64,000 bases of DNA from Moraxellaceae bacterium (GTDB lineage Bacteria > Pseudomonadota > Gammaproteobacteria > Pseudomonadales > Moraxellaceae): assembly GCA_024234595.1 (NCBI GenBank), contig JACKNZ010000009.1, positions 1 through 64,000 on the forward strand, written 5' to 3'. Shown here in pieces: positions 35,559 through 44,763 of this stretch. Numbering within the stretch: the stretch's first letter is position 1; each line of letters starts with the position of its first letter. The notes under the pieces were generated by a model that searched no databases, had not been told where the DNA came from, and saw nothing but the letters and a program-made list of their open reading frames with translations. Both the position numbers and the translations under genes were made by a program.

Positions 35559-36941
35559 ATGTTAACGATTTTTAATACCGAAACCCGTCAAAAAGAAGTT
35601 TTTCGTCCGATTCAGGAGGGAAAAATCAATATCTATGTGTGCGGTATGACGGTTTATGATTATTGTCATATTGGTCATGCCCGTGTGTTGGTGTCCTTTG
35701 ATGTCATTACGCGATATTTACGCTCGCAAGGTTATGAGGTGAATTATGTGCGCAACATTACCGATATTGACGATAAAATTATTAACCGTGCCAACGAAAA
35801 TAACGAATCTATAGATGCATTAACCGCCCGTTATATTACAGCAATGGACGAAGATGCCGCCGCCTTAGGCGTAATAAAACCCAATCAAGAACCCAAAGCT
35901 ACAGAATTTGTGCCACAAATTGTAAGTATGGTGCAAACATTGATTGATAATGGTTTTGCTTATGCGGCTAGTAACGGCGATGTTTATTATGAAGTCAATA
36001 AATTTGCCTCTTATGGTCGATTGTCGCGCAAAAATTTAGAAGACCTGCAAGCAGGTGAGCGAGTCGAAATTAACGATATTAAAAAAAATCCGATGGACTT
36101 TGTATTATGGAAGGCAGCTAAACCTTTAGAACCTGCTTGGGCTTCGCCGTGGGGTAATGGTCGTCCGGGGTGGCATATTGAATGCTCAGCCATGTCAACG
36201 TGTTGTTTAGGTAATCATTTTGATATTCATGGTGGCGGTGGTGATTTGCAGTTTCCACATCACGAAAACGAAATTGCTCAATCCGAAGGCGCGACAGGCG
36301 AAAAATACGTTAATACATGGATGCACGTTGGCTTTGTGCAAATTAACAACGAAAAAATGTCTAAATCCTTAAATAACTTTTTTACCATTCGAGAAGTCTT
36401 AAAGTTATTTGCACCCGAAGTATTGCGTTATTTTATTATTGCTAGTCATTATCGTAGCCCCTTAAATTTTTCAGACGAAGCCTTACAACAAACCAAACAA
36501 GCCTTGGCGCGTTTTTATCACACACTCAAAGGAGTTCCTGAGCAGGCTGCTGTGGGAGGAGAGGCGTTTGTGACACGTTTTAATGCTGCTATGGACGATG
36601 ATTTTAATACCCCCGAAGCCATTGCGGTATTGTATGAACTGGCACGAGAAATCAACCGCGCTCAAAAAGCAGGCGAAATAGACTTGGCCGCAGGTTTGGC
36701 AGGTCGTTTGCGCGAGTTAGGCTCAGTATTAGGTATTTTACAAGATAATCCCGACAAATTTTTGCAAGGCACAGCCTCCGAGGGCTTGAGTGATAGCGAG
36801 ATTGAGGCGCAAATTGAGGCCAGAGCCAACGCCAAAAAAGCCAAAGATTTTGCAGGGGCAGATAAAATTCGCGCTGAGTTATTGGCGCAAGGCATTATTT
36901 TAGAAGATAGTCGACAAGGAACTACATGGCGGAGAGATTAA
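35559..36941 (+). CDS. cysS: Cysteinyl-tRNA synthetase
   Basis: Class I synthetase, 460 residues. CHIGH at residues 36-40, zinc ligand Cys28 (YVCGM), the GGGGDLQFPHHENEIAQSE block carrying further zinc ligands, and KMSKSLNNF. Charges tRNA-Cys. Monocistronic in appearance; kdsD is divergent, and a tRNA-Gly with its own promoter follows. Confidence 0.97.
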   Translation: MLTIFNTETRQKEVFRPIQEGKINIYVCGMTVYDYCHIGHARVLVSFDVITRYLRSQGYEVNYVRNITDIDDKIINRANENNESIDALTARYITAMDEDAAALGVIKPNQEPKATEFVPQIVSMVQTLIDNGFAYAASNGDVYYEVNKFASYGRLSRKNLEDLQAGERVEINDIKKNPMDFVLWKAAKPLEPAWASPWGNGRPGWHIECSAMSTCCLGNHFDIHGGGGDLQFPHHENEIAQSEGATGEKYVNTWMHVGFVQINNEKMSKSLNNFFTIREVLKLFAPEVLRYFIIASHYRSPLNFSDEALQQTKQALARFYHTLKGVPEQAAVGGEAFVTRFNAAMDDDFNTPEAIAVLYELAREINRAQKAGEIDLAAGLAGRLRELGSVLGILQDNPDKFLQGTASEGLSDSEIEAQIEARANAKKAKDFAGADKIRAELLAQGIILEDSRQGTTWRRD

Positions 36942-36999
36942 TAGAAGCCCAAAAAATAGTCGGTTGATTAAGCTAATAAAAAAACTTAATCAAAAACAC

Positions 37000-37027
37000 T
37001 TGACCCCTCAAATAAATTGCCTATAAT
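37000..37027 (+). promoter_or_regulatory. Sigma-70 promoter of tRNA-Gly
   Basis: TTGACC and TATAAT separated by 16 nt, followed by GCGCCCC (a GC-rich discriminator typical of stringently controlled stable RNA); 15 nt before the tRNA. Confidence 0.88.
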
Positions 37028-37042
37028 GCGCCCCTACTTAAA

Positions 37043-37118
<76 letters not shown>

Positions 37119-37123
37119 AATTA

Positions 37124-37152
37124 AAAAGCCGATTATATAATCGGCTTTTTTT
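37124..37152 (+). terminator. Rho-independent terminator of tRNA-Gly
   Basis: A perfect stem AAGCCGATTA / TAATCGGCTT with a T-run, 6 nt after the tRNA. A solo copy of the repeat end GCGTAAGTCC sits just after it (37164-37173), probably a remnant of the 97-bp family. Confidence 0.9.
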
Positions 37153-37189
37153 ATGCCTAAACCGCGTAAGTCCTAAAAGAGTAACAGCC

Positions 37190-38023
37190 ATGTTATCTGC
37201 TAACGCTGCTCCGATTGGTGTATTTGATTCGGGTTATGGTGGCCTGACCATTCTTAAAGAATTATTGACGCATTTGCCGCAGTACGATTATGTCTATTTG
37301 GGCGATAATGCCCGTAATCCTTATGGCACACGTTCTTTTGAAACGGTTTATCAATTTACCTTAGAAGCAGTGCGCTATTTATTTAATCAAGGTTGCCCCT
37401 TGGTGATTTTGGCGTGTAATACTGCCTCGGCCAAAGCCTTGCGTACGATTCAACAACAAGATTTACCACTAATAGATAACACACGTCGGGTGTTGGGCGT
37501 GATTCGGCCGAGCGTTGAGCAAGTCGGATTGTTAACCAAAACAGGCCATGTTGGGGTATTAGGCACAACAGGGACAGTGAATTCGGATTCTTACCGTATC
37601 GAAATTCAAAAATTATTTCCAAGCGTCAGGGTGTTTCAGCAAGCTTGTCCAATGTGGGTGCCTTTGGTCGAAAATGGCGAATATCAAGCTGCAGGCGCAG
37701 ATTATTTTATTGAACGGGATTTAGCTTTATTATTTAGGCAAAGTCCTCTTATTGACACCATTATTTTAGGTTGTACTCATTATCCTTTGCTAATAGCCAA
37801 AGTTAAACGCTACTTACCTGTACATGTTAAGTTGTTGTCTCAAGGCGAAATAGTTGCACAAAGTTTGACCGATTATTTGCAACGCCATGAAGATATGGCA
37901 CAACGTTGCTCTCAATTTGGGCAGCGTCATTTTTTGACTACCGATGATGCACAAGTCTTTAATCAACACGCAACAGTGTTTTTGGGGAAGTCGATTAGCT
38001 CTCAAAAAGTGACGATTTTTTAA
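37190..38023 (+). CDS. murI: Glutamate racemase
   Basis: Makes D-glutamate for peptidoglycan. The start is the ATG at 37190 (MLSANAAPIGVFDSGYGG); the same frame runs back through the tRNA but that is not coding. 277 residues. Catalytic cysteines are in LACNTASAKAL and LGCTHYPLLIAKV; the DSGYGGLTIL and YLGDNARNPYG segments are standard. Confidence 0.95.
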   Translation: MLSANAAPIGVFDSGYGGLTILKELLTHLPQYDYVYLGDNARNPYGTRSFETVYQFTLEAVRYLFNQGCPLVILACNTASAKALRTIQQQDLPLIDNTRRVLGVIRPSVEQVGLLTKTGHVGVLGTTGTVNSDSYRIEIQKLFPSVRVFQQACPMWVPLVENGEYQAAGADYFIERDLALLFRQSPLIDTIILGCTHYPLLIAKVKRYLPVHVKLLSQGEIVAQSLTDYLQRHEDMAQRCSQFGQRHFLTTDDAQVFNQHATVFLGKSISSQKVTIF

Positions 38024-38033
38024 TATAAGGTCA

Positions 38034-38130
38034 GGACTTACGCATTGTGCTGCAATTAGCGCGTTTTGTGAGCTAAAAATCGTTAAAAACGATTGCTTAG
38101 TGAGCAAATAAGCGATAACCGCGTAAGTCC
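38034..38130. repeat. 97-bp hairpin-repeat family, copy B
   Basis: Exactly 97 bp from GGACTTACGC to GCGTAAGTCC, inverted relative to copy D. Central inner stem AATCG / CGATT around the loop TTAAAAA (38083-38089), outer stem CTAA / TTAG. It starts 10 nt after the murI stop. The rest of 38131-38586 holds copy C and otherwise no gene. Confidence 0.92.
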
Positions 38131-38315
38131 TAAGGTGACGACTGTTGCCAAAAACTGTACAAGCTTGTCATCTAAAAGTCAGATACTCTAGTCAAATTCT
38201 ATGCTTAGTGGTATTGTCCCAATCCACTGGCTAACGCTAAACTACCATAGCTTGGTTAAAAAACATTTTTTAATGGCAATGTGATATAAAAATAATCAAG
38301 CATTTATCAAGATTA

Positions 38316-38433
38316 GGACTTAGATATTTCGCTAAAGTTAGCGCGTTTTGTAACTTCCCTCAGTCGCCTTTATTATGAGGAGGCCAAAGTTAGGGGATAA
38401 ATACACACAAATAAGCGATAATCACATAAGTCC
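38316..38433. repeat. 97-bp hairpin-repeat family, copy C (diverged, 118 bp)
   Basis: Ends GGACTTA / TAAGTCC with TA on both outer sides; inner flanks TTAGCGCGTTTTGT and CAAATAAGCGATAA are kept. The centre differs (a CCCTC-like segment), as in copy A. It lies between murI and the DUF4062 gene. Confidence 0.85.
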
Positions 38434-38586
38434 TATAAAAGTATAAGTTCTTGTAATTTGTAAAATATTTATTAGGTATCTTGGATTAACAGTTAAAGTA
38501 TCACGCATTGACTTGGTTTATCAGGCCAAAAGCAATAACAGATGATATTTTGGCGGCTAAGCTGAGTTTATTTAGGAAGGTTTATT

Positions 38587-39645
38587 GTGACCGATAAACG
38601 CTATCAAGTCTTTATTAGTGCGACTTATACGGACTTACGAGAAGAAAGAGGGATGCTGTTGCAAACATTGCCAACCCTCGGCTGTTTGCCAACGACTGTA
38701 GAGGCGCACACACAAAGTTTAAGCACGATGGTTAATATTCGTCGTCGTATTGATGATTGCGATTATTTTATCTTATTGCTTGGCAGCCGTTATGGTTCGT
38801 TAATGCCCTCGGGTGTGAGTTACACTCACATGGAGTATGTTTATGCAGCGACCAAACAAAAACCAATTTTAGTGTTGATGCACGAAGCACCAGAGACCCG
38901 TCCTGACGAATTACAAGAACATAAAGTGGAAGGCAAACTGAAGTTTGGAGATTTTCGCAAAGTCTTGCAACGTGAACGGGAACATATTGTGTATTGGCGA
39001 GATGCTAAAGATTTGGCGAGTGCCTTGCATAATGCCATTCCCGCCTTAATCAAGCGTCACCCGACTTTAGGTTGGACACGTTTAACTGGCAAAGAAGCCA
39101 ATAGCCAAGTTATCACCAATCCTGAGCTCGAAAAAGAGTGTGAGCAACTCAAAAAGCGCATCAAAGAGTTAGAAGCAGAGCGTGAACGCTGGTTAAATAG
39201 TGCTGTCGGTAGTGTTGAAAACTTAGCTAAAGGTGATGATATATTAGAAGTGGTATATCGTTGTAAAGCCTATGCTGGCGGCAACTGTCAAGATGTCAAT
39301 GGCAAAACCCGCATATCATGGAACGAGTTATTAGTGAGTTTTGGTAGCAATCTTTTGCAAGCGCAAACAGAAGAGTTTATGGCTGCCAAAATTAACGAAC
39401 GTTTGCAAAAAAATGCCTTAGCTGAGATTCAACGAGAATATCCTAAAACACACGCGGTGGTTGATGTACAAATTTCGCCATCAAGTTTTAATGCCATTAA
39501 GATGCAGTTTAGAGTGCTAGGCTTTATTCAGCGTGTCACACGGGATAATGATCAAAAACAATGGTGGCAAATGACTGCTATTGGTGAGCGCAGCTTAGCA
39601 AGTTTGATGAGCGTTCGACGCGGTAGTAATCGACCCGTTTTTTAG
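38587..39645 (+). CDS. DUF4062 protein with C-terminal winged-helix-like domain
   Basis: 352 residues, GTG start behind AGGAAGG. Residues 1-160 form the DUF4062 domain (YQVFISATYTDLREERGMLL, DYFILLLGSRYGS), a Rossmann-like fold often found at the front of STAND NTPases and other conflict-system proteins. A coiled-coil (about 180-205) leads to a C-terminal domain resembling a winged helix (MQFRVLGFI, WWQMTAIGERSL). No ATPase or nuclease motif is visible. It is a single gene isolated between repeats and a metabolic operon. Role unknown. Confidence 0.75.
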   Translation: MTDKRYQVFISATYTDLREERGMLLQTLPTLGCLPTTVEAHTQSLSTMVNIRRRIDDCDYFILLLGSRYGSLMPSGVSYTHMEYVYAATKQKPILVLMHEAPETRPDELQEHKVEGKLKFGDFRKVLQREREHIVYWRDAKDLASALHNAIPALIKRHPTLGWTRLTGKEANSQVITNPELEKECEQLKKRIKELEAERERWLNSAVGSVENLAKGDDILEVVYRCKAYAGGNCQDVNGKTRISWNELLVSFGSNLLQAQTEEFMAAKINERLQKNALAEIQREYPKTHAVVDVQISPSSFNAIKMQFRVLGFIQRVTRDNDQKQWWQMTAIGERSLASLMSVRRGSNRPVF

Positions 39646-39716
39646 TATATAAGCACCTCCATTAGCGCAAAAAAGTATGTCTTGTTGAAGGTGCTAATGG
39701 TTTAAGGTGAATTGAT

Positions 39717-41312
39717 ATGCGTCAGTGGAATAGTTGGGGCGATAGCCAAACCAGCATGGCAATCAAGCCCAAAGCGGCTCAATTTTTAACAGAGCTTTTG
39801 GGTAAAGCAAGCTCGCTACCTGATGCTACCCTAGCCGAGGTGATGGCAAAAGTGCCAGCCTCGCGTTTACCGCAACATCCTTTAATTATGTCTGATGCCG
39901 AAGTGCGTGTACGTCATGCGCGTGGTCAAAGTTTGCCAGATTGGTTAGCATGGCGTTCGGGCGATATAGATGTTTTTCCTGACGGGGTTGCCTTTCCTAC
40001 CAATAGCCAACAAGTTGCCGAACTGCTGACATTGGCCAAAACGCATAATTGGGTAGTGATTGCCTATGGTGGCGGTACCTCAGTGGTTGGCCATATCAAT
40101 CCGATTGCCGATGAGCGTCCTATTCTTACGCTGTCTTTGGCCAAACTTAATGGTTTGTTACACTTAGATGAGTCTTCGCAATTAGCAACCATTGGCGCGG
40201 GTGCAAATGGCCCACAAGTTGAAGCCTTGTTAAATCCTCATGGTTATACCTTAGGCCATTATCCTCAATCTTTTGAGTTATCAACTTTAGGCGGATGGAT
40301 TGCTAGTCGCTCTAGTGGTCAGCAGTCCTTGCATTATGGCCGTATTGAACAGTTATTTGCAGGTGGCCGTATCGAAACACTGGCAGGTACACTGGATATT
40401 CCTACCATGCCTGCTTCTAGTGCAGGGCCTGATATTCGTGAAATAATCATGGGTTCAGAGGGGCGGTTTGGGGTCATTACCGAAGCCACGGTACGCGTGA
40501 CACGTTTGCCGCAAAAAGAAATATTTTGCGTGTATTTTGTACCCGATTGGGCCAAAGCAAAACTCGCGGTGCGTGAGTTGGTGCAGCAAAAAATTCCGTT
40601 GTCTATGGTGCGCTTAAGTAATAGCGAAGAAACACGCACCCAGCTTATTTTAGCAGGTCATGCCTTGGCGATTGCAGGATTAGAAAAAGTATTAAATTGG
40701 CGTGGTGCTGGCGAAGGCAAATGTATGCTAACCATTGGTTTTACAGGTAGTCCACAGCGTATTAAATTTGCTCAGACTGAAGTAGCTCGTATTTTAAAAG
40801 AGTTTGATTGTGTGGCGACAGGTCAAGTATTGGGCAAACGATGGGCACAAAATCGTTTTAAAGCTCCTTATTTACGAGAAGCTTTATGGAAGTTGGGCTA
40901 TGCCGTAGATACCCTCGAAACAGCAGTCGATTGGCACAAAGTCACGCCCTATATGTTGGATGTTGAACAGGCTTTGCGTAATGGATTAAATGAGCAACAC
41001 GAGTCAGTATTGGCTTTTAGTCATTTGTCTCATGTTTATGGGCAGGGTTCGAGTATTTATACCACTTATGTCTTTAGGGTTGGCAGTCATTACGCCGATA
41101 CCATGGCTCGTTGGCAAAAATTAAAAGCGGATGCCTCACAAGTCATTGTTAAGCATGGTGGTACGATTAGCCATCAACATGGCGTAGGCTATGACCATGC
41201 TCCTTATTTGCAAGCCGAAAAGGGTGTATTGGGTATGGCGGCTTTATATAGCTTGGCTGACCATTTTGACCATGATAAACGCTTAAATCCGCATAAACTG
41301 TTACAAGACTAA
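39717..41312 (+). CDS. FAD-binding oxidase, alkyl-DHAP synthase-like
   Basis: 531 residues of the vanillyl-alcohol-oxidase flavoprotein fold. PCMH-type FAD domain with AYGGGTSVVGHINP, HYPQSFELSTLGGWIASRSS and EGRFGVITEATVRV; C-terminal SHQHGVGYDHAPYL corresponds to the catalytic His-rich loop of alkylglycerone-phosphate synthases and glycolate oxidase GlcD relatives. The neighbours glpD and a glycerol-kinase-like gene favour a glycerol-phosphate or ether-lipid substrate. AAGGTGA lies 7 nt before the ATG. Confidence 0.82.
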   Translation: MRQWNSWGDSQTSMAIKPKAAQFLTELLGKASSLPDATLAEVMAKVPASRLPQHPLIMSDAEVRVRHARGQSLPDWLAWRSGDIDVFPDGVAFPTNSQQVAELLTLAKTHNWVVIAYGGGTSVVGHINPIADERPILTLSLAKLNGLLHLDESSQLATIGAGANGPQVEALLNPHGYTLGHYPQSFELSTLGGWIASRSSGQQSLHYGRIEQLFAGGRIETLAGTLDIPTMPASSAGPDIREIIMGSEGRFGVITEATVRVTRLPQKEIFCVYFVPDWAKAKLAVRELVQQKIPLSMVRLSNSEETRTQLILAGHALAIAGLEKVLNWRGAGEGKCMLTIGFTGSPQRIKFAQTEVARILKEFDCVATGQVLGKRWAQNRFKAPYLREALWKLGYAVDTLETAVDWHKVTPYMLDVEQALRNGLNEQHESVLAFSHLSHVYGQGSSIYTTYVFRVGSHYADTMARWQKLKADASQVIVKHGGTISHQHGVGYDHAPYLQAEKGVLGMAALYSLADHFDHDKRLNPHKLLQD

Positions 41313-41392
41313 AATTTGTCAGCTATCAACAATTTTTTATTGTTGCAAAGCATTACTATAGGCTAAGTTTTTGTTTATTGTCGGGTATATGC

Positions 41393-42973
41393 ATGTTAAG
41401 TCGTGACACCTTGTGGCAAGAATTGCCGCAAACAGAATGGGATATTGTGGTCGTTGGTGGCGGTATTACAGGGGCAGGCGTGGCGCGTGAGGCAGCCAAA
41501 ACTGGCCTAAAAGTGTTATTGATTGACCAAAAAGACTATGCTTTTGGCACGTCCAGCCGTTCGTCCAAAATGGTTCATGGCGGCTTACGCTATATTGCAA
41601 TGGGCGATATTAAGCTTACCAAGCATTCTTTGGTAGAGCGCGAATTATTGTTAAATGAAGCTCCCGGTTTAGTTGACCGAATGAGTTATTTTTTTGCGCA
41701 TTACAAAGGCGCAGGTATTAAAAATAATCGTTGGGCATTTGCGATTTTGTTACTAGCCTATGACTTTTTGGCAGGCATTAAAGACCGTAGTTATTTTAGT
41801 GCCAAAAAGTTTTTGGCGCGTGTTCCTAATTATCGCAATGACAAACTCTTAGGCGCATCGCGTTATACTGATGCTGTCACTGATGATACTCGTTTGGTGA
41901 TGCGTGTGTTGGATGAAGCCTGCAAAGATGGTGCGGTGACGGTTAATTATGTCAAGGCCGAAAAAACCTTAGTTCGTGATAATAAAGTGGTAGGTTTGGT
42001 AGTAAGTGATGAGTTGTCTGGCCAAGTTGTAGAGTTAAAAGCCAAAGTGCTTGTTAATGCAACGGGTGCGTGGGTTAATCGCTTGCGTCAAGAAGTGGCT
42101 GATGAAACGGTCAGTGTTAGGCCACAGCGCGGTAGCCATTTGGTGGTTTCTGCCGAGCGTTTACCGTTACATGATGCCTTAATTTTGTTTCATCCTGATG
42201 ACCAACGTGCCATGTTTATTTATTCATGGGAAGGACGGACGGTCATTGGTACGACTGACCTAGACCATAAAGATAGTCTTGATGATGAAGCGGTTATTAG
42301 TGCCGATGAGGTGACTTATTTATTACGTGCCGCTAATCATGAGTTTCCAACGGCTAAGTTGACGACTAAAGATGTGATTGCTACATGGTCAGGGGTACGT
42401 CCGATTGTGAGTAGTGGCAAAGGTTTAGACCCCTCCAAAGAGCGTCGAGACCATGCAGTATGGGCAGATAAAGGTGTGATTAGTGTGTCTGGTGGCAAAC
42501 TGACTACCTTTAGGCAAATTGCTCAAGATGTGTTAACCGCTGCCGAAACATGGTTGCCTGCACTCAAAGGTCGCAATCAAAAAACCACTATTTTTACTAA
42601 TCCTGCCTCTGCTTTAGCGAGTCCGTTTAGTGGTGAGCAATATCGTCGTTTTGTAGGTAAGTATGGTTATTTAGCACAAAAGTTTTTGGCCGAAATGCCT
42701 GTTGACGAGTTAAAGATAATTCCCGAAACTCAAACGTTATGGGCAGAATTACGTTGGGCGTTGCGCTACGAGCAAGTCGTTCATTTAGATGATTTATTAT
42801 TGCGTCGTACGCGTATTGGTTTGTTATTAAAAGAAGGTGGCGCAGCCCATTTTGATGCTATTAAGCAAATAGCCCTGAGTGAAGGCTGGACAGAAGAACA
42901 ATGGAACGCTGAACAGGTGCGTTATAGTGCAATTTGGCAGCATTATTATAGTTTGCCTGCGGGTGTTAAATAA
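41393..42973 (+). CDS. glpD: Aerobic glycerol-3-phosphate dehydrogenase
   Basis: FAD enzyme oxidising sn-glycerol 3-phosphate to DHAP and feeding quinone. The start is the ATG at 41393 (MLSRDTLWQELP), 526 residues. The FAD motif VVVGGGITGAGVAREAA is at residues 17-33; GTSSRSSKMVHGGLRY and SGGKLTTFRQIA are family markers. Middle gene of a same-direction set with the alkyl-DHAP-synthase-like oxidase and the FGGY kinase. Confidence 0.9.
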   Translation: MLSRDTLWQELPQTEWDIVVVGGGITGAGVAREAAKTGLKVLLIDQKDYAFGTSSRSSKMVHGGLRYIAMGDIKLTKHSLVERELLLNEAPGLVDRMSYFFAHYKGAGIKNNRWAFAILLLAYDFLAGIKDRSYFSAKKFLARVPNYRNDKLLGASRYTDAVTDDTRLVMRVLDEACKDGAVTVNYVKAEKTLVRDNKVVGLVVSDELSGQVVELKAKVLVNATGAWVNRLRQEVADETVSVRPQRGSHLVVSAERLPLHDALILFHPDDQRAMFIYSWEGRTVIGTTDLDHKDSLDDEAVISADEVTYLLRAANHEFPTAKLTTKDVIATWSGVRPIVSSGKGLDPSKERRDHAVWADKGVISVSGGKLTTFRQIAQDVLTAAETWLPALKGRNQKTTIFTNPASALASPFSGEQYRRFVGKYGYLAQKFLAEMPVDELKIIPETQTLWAELRWALRYEQVVHLDDLLLRRTRIGLLLKEGGAAHFDAIKQIALSEGWTEEQWNAEQVRYSAIWQHYYSLPAGVK

Positions 42974-43033
42974 TGTATGTTTTGGAGAAGAGTCTTTTAT
43001 CTGATTGTTTTAACTGAAATAGCGATGAATAAT

Positions 43034-43063
43034 TCCCCTCCATTGGAGGGGCAAGGGGTGGGT
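43034..43063. repeat. CCCTC-type intergenic palindrome
   Basis: CCCCTCCATTGGAGGGGCAA followed by GGGGTGGG, between glpD and the FGGY kinase. Confidence 0.7.
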
Positions 43064-43099
43064 TAAAACTAGCAAAAAAGCACAGTTCTTAGCTTACAC

Positions 43100-43130
43100 A
43101 CCCCTAAATCCCCTCTCAAGAGGGGACTTC
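43100..43130. repeat. CCCTC-type intergenic palindrome, second copy
   Basis: ACCCCTAAATCCCCTCTCAA followed by GAGGGGAC, an inverted partner of the copy at 43034. Confidence 0.7.
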
Positions 43131-43180
43131 TCGTTGTGCGATGGATTGGATGACTCATCAACGCATTGGTGGAATAAACT

Positions 43181-44710
43181 ATGAATAAAGCACGTTTTTT
43201 GAGTATAGATTGCGGTACACAAAGTCTGCGTGCTTTTATTTTTGATGCTCAAGGTGAATTGTTGGCGCGTAGTCAAATTCATTTTGAGCCGCCTTATCAG
43301 TCGCCCAAACAAGGCTATGCCGAGCAAGATGCCAACTATTATTGGCAGCAGTTAGTTGTAGCTTGCCAAAACTTGTGGCAACAGGGTATAGACCCTAACT
43401 GTGTTACTGCCGCCAGTGTCACCACACAACGTGGTACAACAGTGATTGTTGATGAGCAGGGTGAGCCTTTATATCCTGCTATATTGTGGTTGGATGAACG
43501 TCAGACCGAAAAATTACCCGCTTTGCCTGTGTACTGGCAAAAGTTGCATCAAGTCAGTGGTCATCAACAAACCATTTTAAAATTACGTAAACGTGCGCCT
43601 GCTAATTGGTTTATTAGCCATCGACCTGAACTATGGCAAAAGACCGCTAAGTTTTTATTATTATCGGGTTATCTAAACTTTAAATTAACAGGTGAATACA
43701 ACGACGCGATTCCTTCACAAGTTGGTTATATTCCCTTCGATTACAAAAAGCATCAATGGCATAGTCGATGGGATTGGCGTTGGCAGGCTTTAGGGTTAAC
43801 CGCCGAAAAACTCCCTAAATTAGTACCAGCAGGTAAACTAATTGGTCAATTAACCGTTGCAGCTGCACAAGCATTGGGCTTACCTGCTGGCTTAGCTATT
43901 GTTGCTGCTGGCGCAGATAAAGCCTGTGAAGTATTGGGGGCAGGTTGCGTAAATGCTAGCCAAGCCGCGCTTAGTTTTGGCACAACAGCCACTTATAATA
44001 CCGTCACTTCACGCTATTTATCACTCAATCCTCCCATGCCGCCATATCCTGCGGTATTAGCCAAGCACTATTGTTTAGAAACCCAAATTCCTCAAGGTTT
44101 CGCCTTAGTTAAATATTTTAAAGAGCAAATTGCCGCTAATGAAATTGCCGAAGCAGAGCAAGGGCGTGATTGGTTGGCGGTGCTAGAAGATTGGTTAAAC
44201 AACACGCCAGCAGGCGCAAATGGCTTAATGTGGCAACCAAGCTTAAGTGTACAAGCATCAGGCGAAAGTGTTTCTAAAGGTGCTTTACTAGGGTTGAGCA
44301 CACAACATACCAAAGCAGACTGGTATCGTGCGTTGGTAGAAGGCTTATTATTTGCTTTAAAACAAGGCCAAGAGCACGTTGAGCAACATAGCAAGCAAAA
44401 AATTAGTCAGTTATTTGCCGCAGGTGGAGGCTCTCAGTCTCATGCCGTCATGCAAATAGCGGCTGATATTTTTAATATGCCAATTAACAAACCGCATACC
44501 AACGAAACATCGGGCTTAGGTGCAGCAATGTGTGCAGCGGTGGCAATGGGTGTGTATCCTGACTTAAAGAGTGCAGTGCGCGCCATGAGCCGTACCGACA
44601 AAATCTTCTATCCTAATAGTTTAAACGCGCGCTTTTATCAGCAGTGCTATCAACAAATATACAAGCCTTGGGTACATAGCCTCACACAGTTGTACGCTAA
44701 TAACCCTTGA
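43181..44710 (+). CDS. FGGY-family carbohydrate kinase
   Basis: 509 residues of the ASKHA sugar-kinase fold. N-terminal phosphate loop LSIDCGTQSLRAFIFD; second-domain GADKACEVLGAGCVN, LSFGTTATYN and AAGGGSQSHAVMQIAADIF. FGGY kinases phosphorylate glycerol, xylulose and similar polyols. The context after glpD suggests glycerol or an alkylglycerol, but it lacks close likeness to GlpK and the substrate is open. GGTGGA precedes the ATG. Confidence 0.85.
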   Translation: MNKARFLSIDCGTQSLRAFIFDAQGELLARSQIHFEPPYQSPKQGYAEQDANYYWQQLVVACQNLWQQGIDPNCVTAASVTTQRGTTVIVDEQGEPLYPAILWLDERQTEKLPALPVYWQKLHQVSGHQQTILKLRKRAPANWFISHRPELWQKTAKFLLLSGYLNFKLTGEYNDAIPSQVGYIPFDYKKHQWHSRWDWRWQALGLTAEKLPKLVPAGKLIGQLTVAAAQALGLPAGLAIVAAGADKACEVLGAGCVNASQAALSFGTTATYNTVTSRYLSLNPPMPPYPAVLAKHYCLETQIPQGFALVKYFKEQIAANEIAEAEQGRDWLAVLEDWLNNTPAGANGLMWQPSLSVQASGESVSKGALLGLSTQHTKADWYRALVEGLLFALKQGQEHVEQHSKQKISQLFAAGGGSQSHAVMQIAADIFNMPINKPHTNETSGLGAAMCAAVAMGVYPDLKSAVRAMSRTDKIFYPNSLNARFYQQCYQQIYKPWVHSLTQLYANNP

Positions 44711-44763
44711 AAAACATAAAATTAGCCGCCATTATTTAAAAAAATCAATATAGGAAGCAGCAC

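Noticed and set aside
38034..38433. Repeats considered as integron attC sites
   Set aside because: Ends are GGACTTACGC/GCGTAAGTCC, not RYYYAAC/GTTRRRY; copies do not bound small cassettes and no integron integrase is present.
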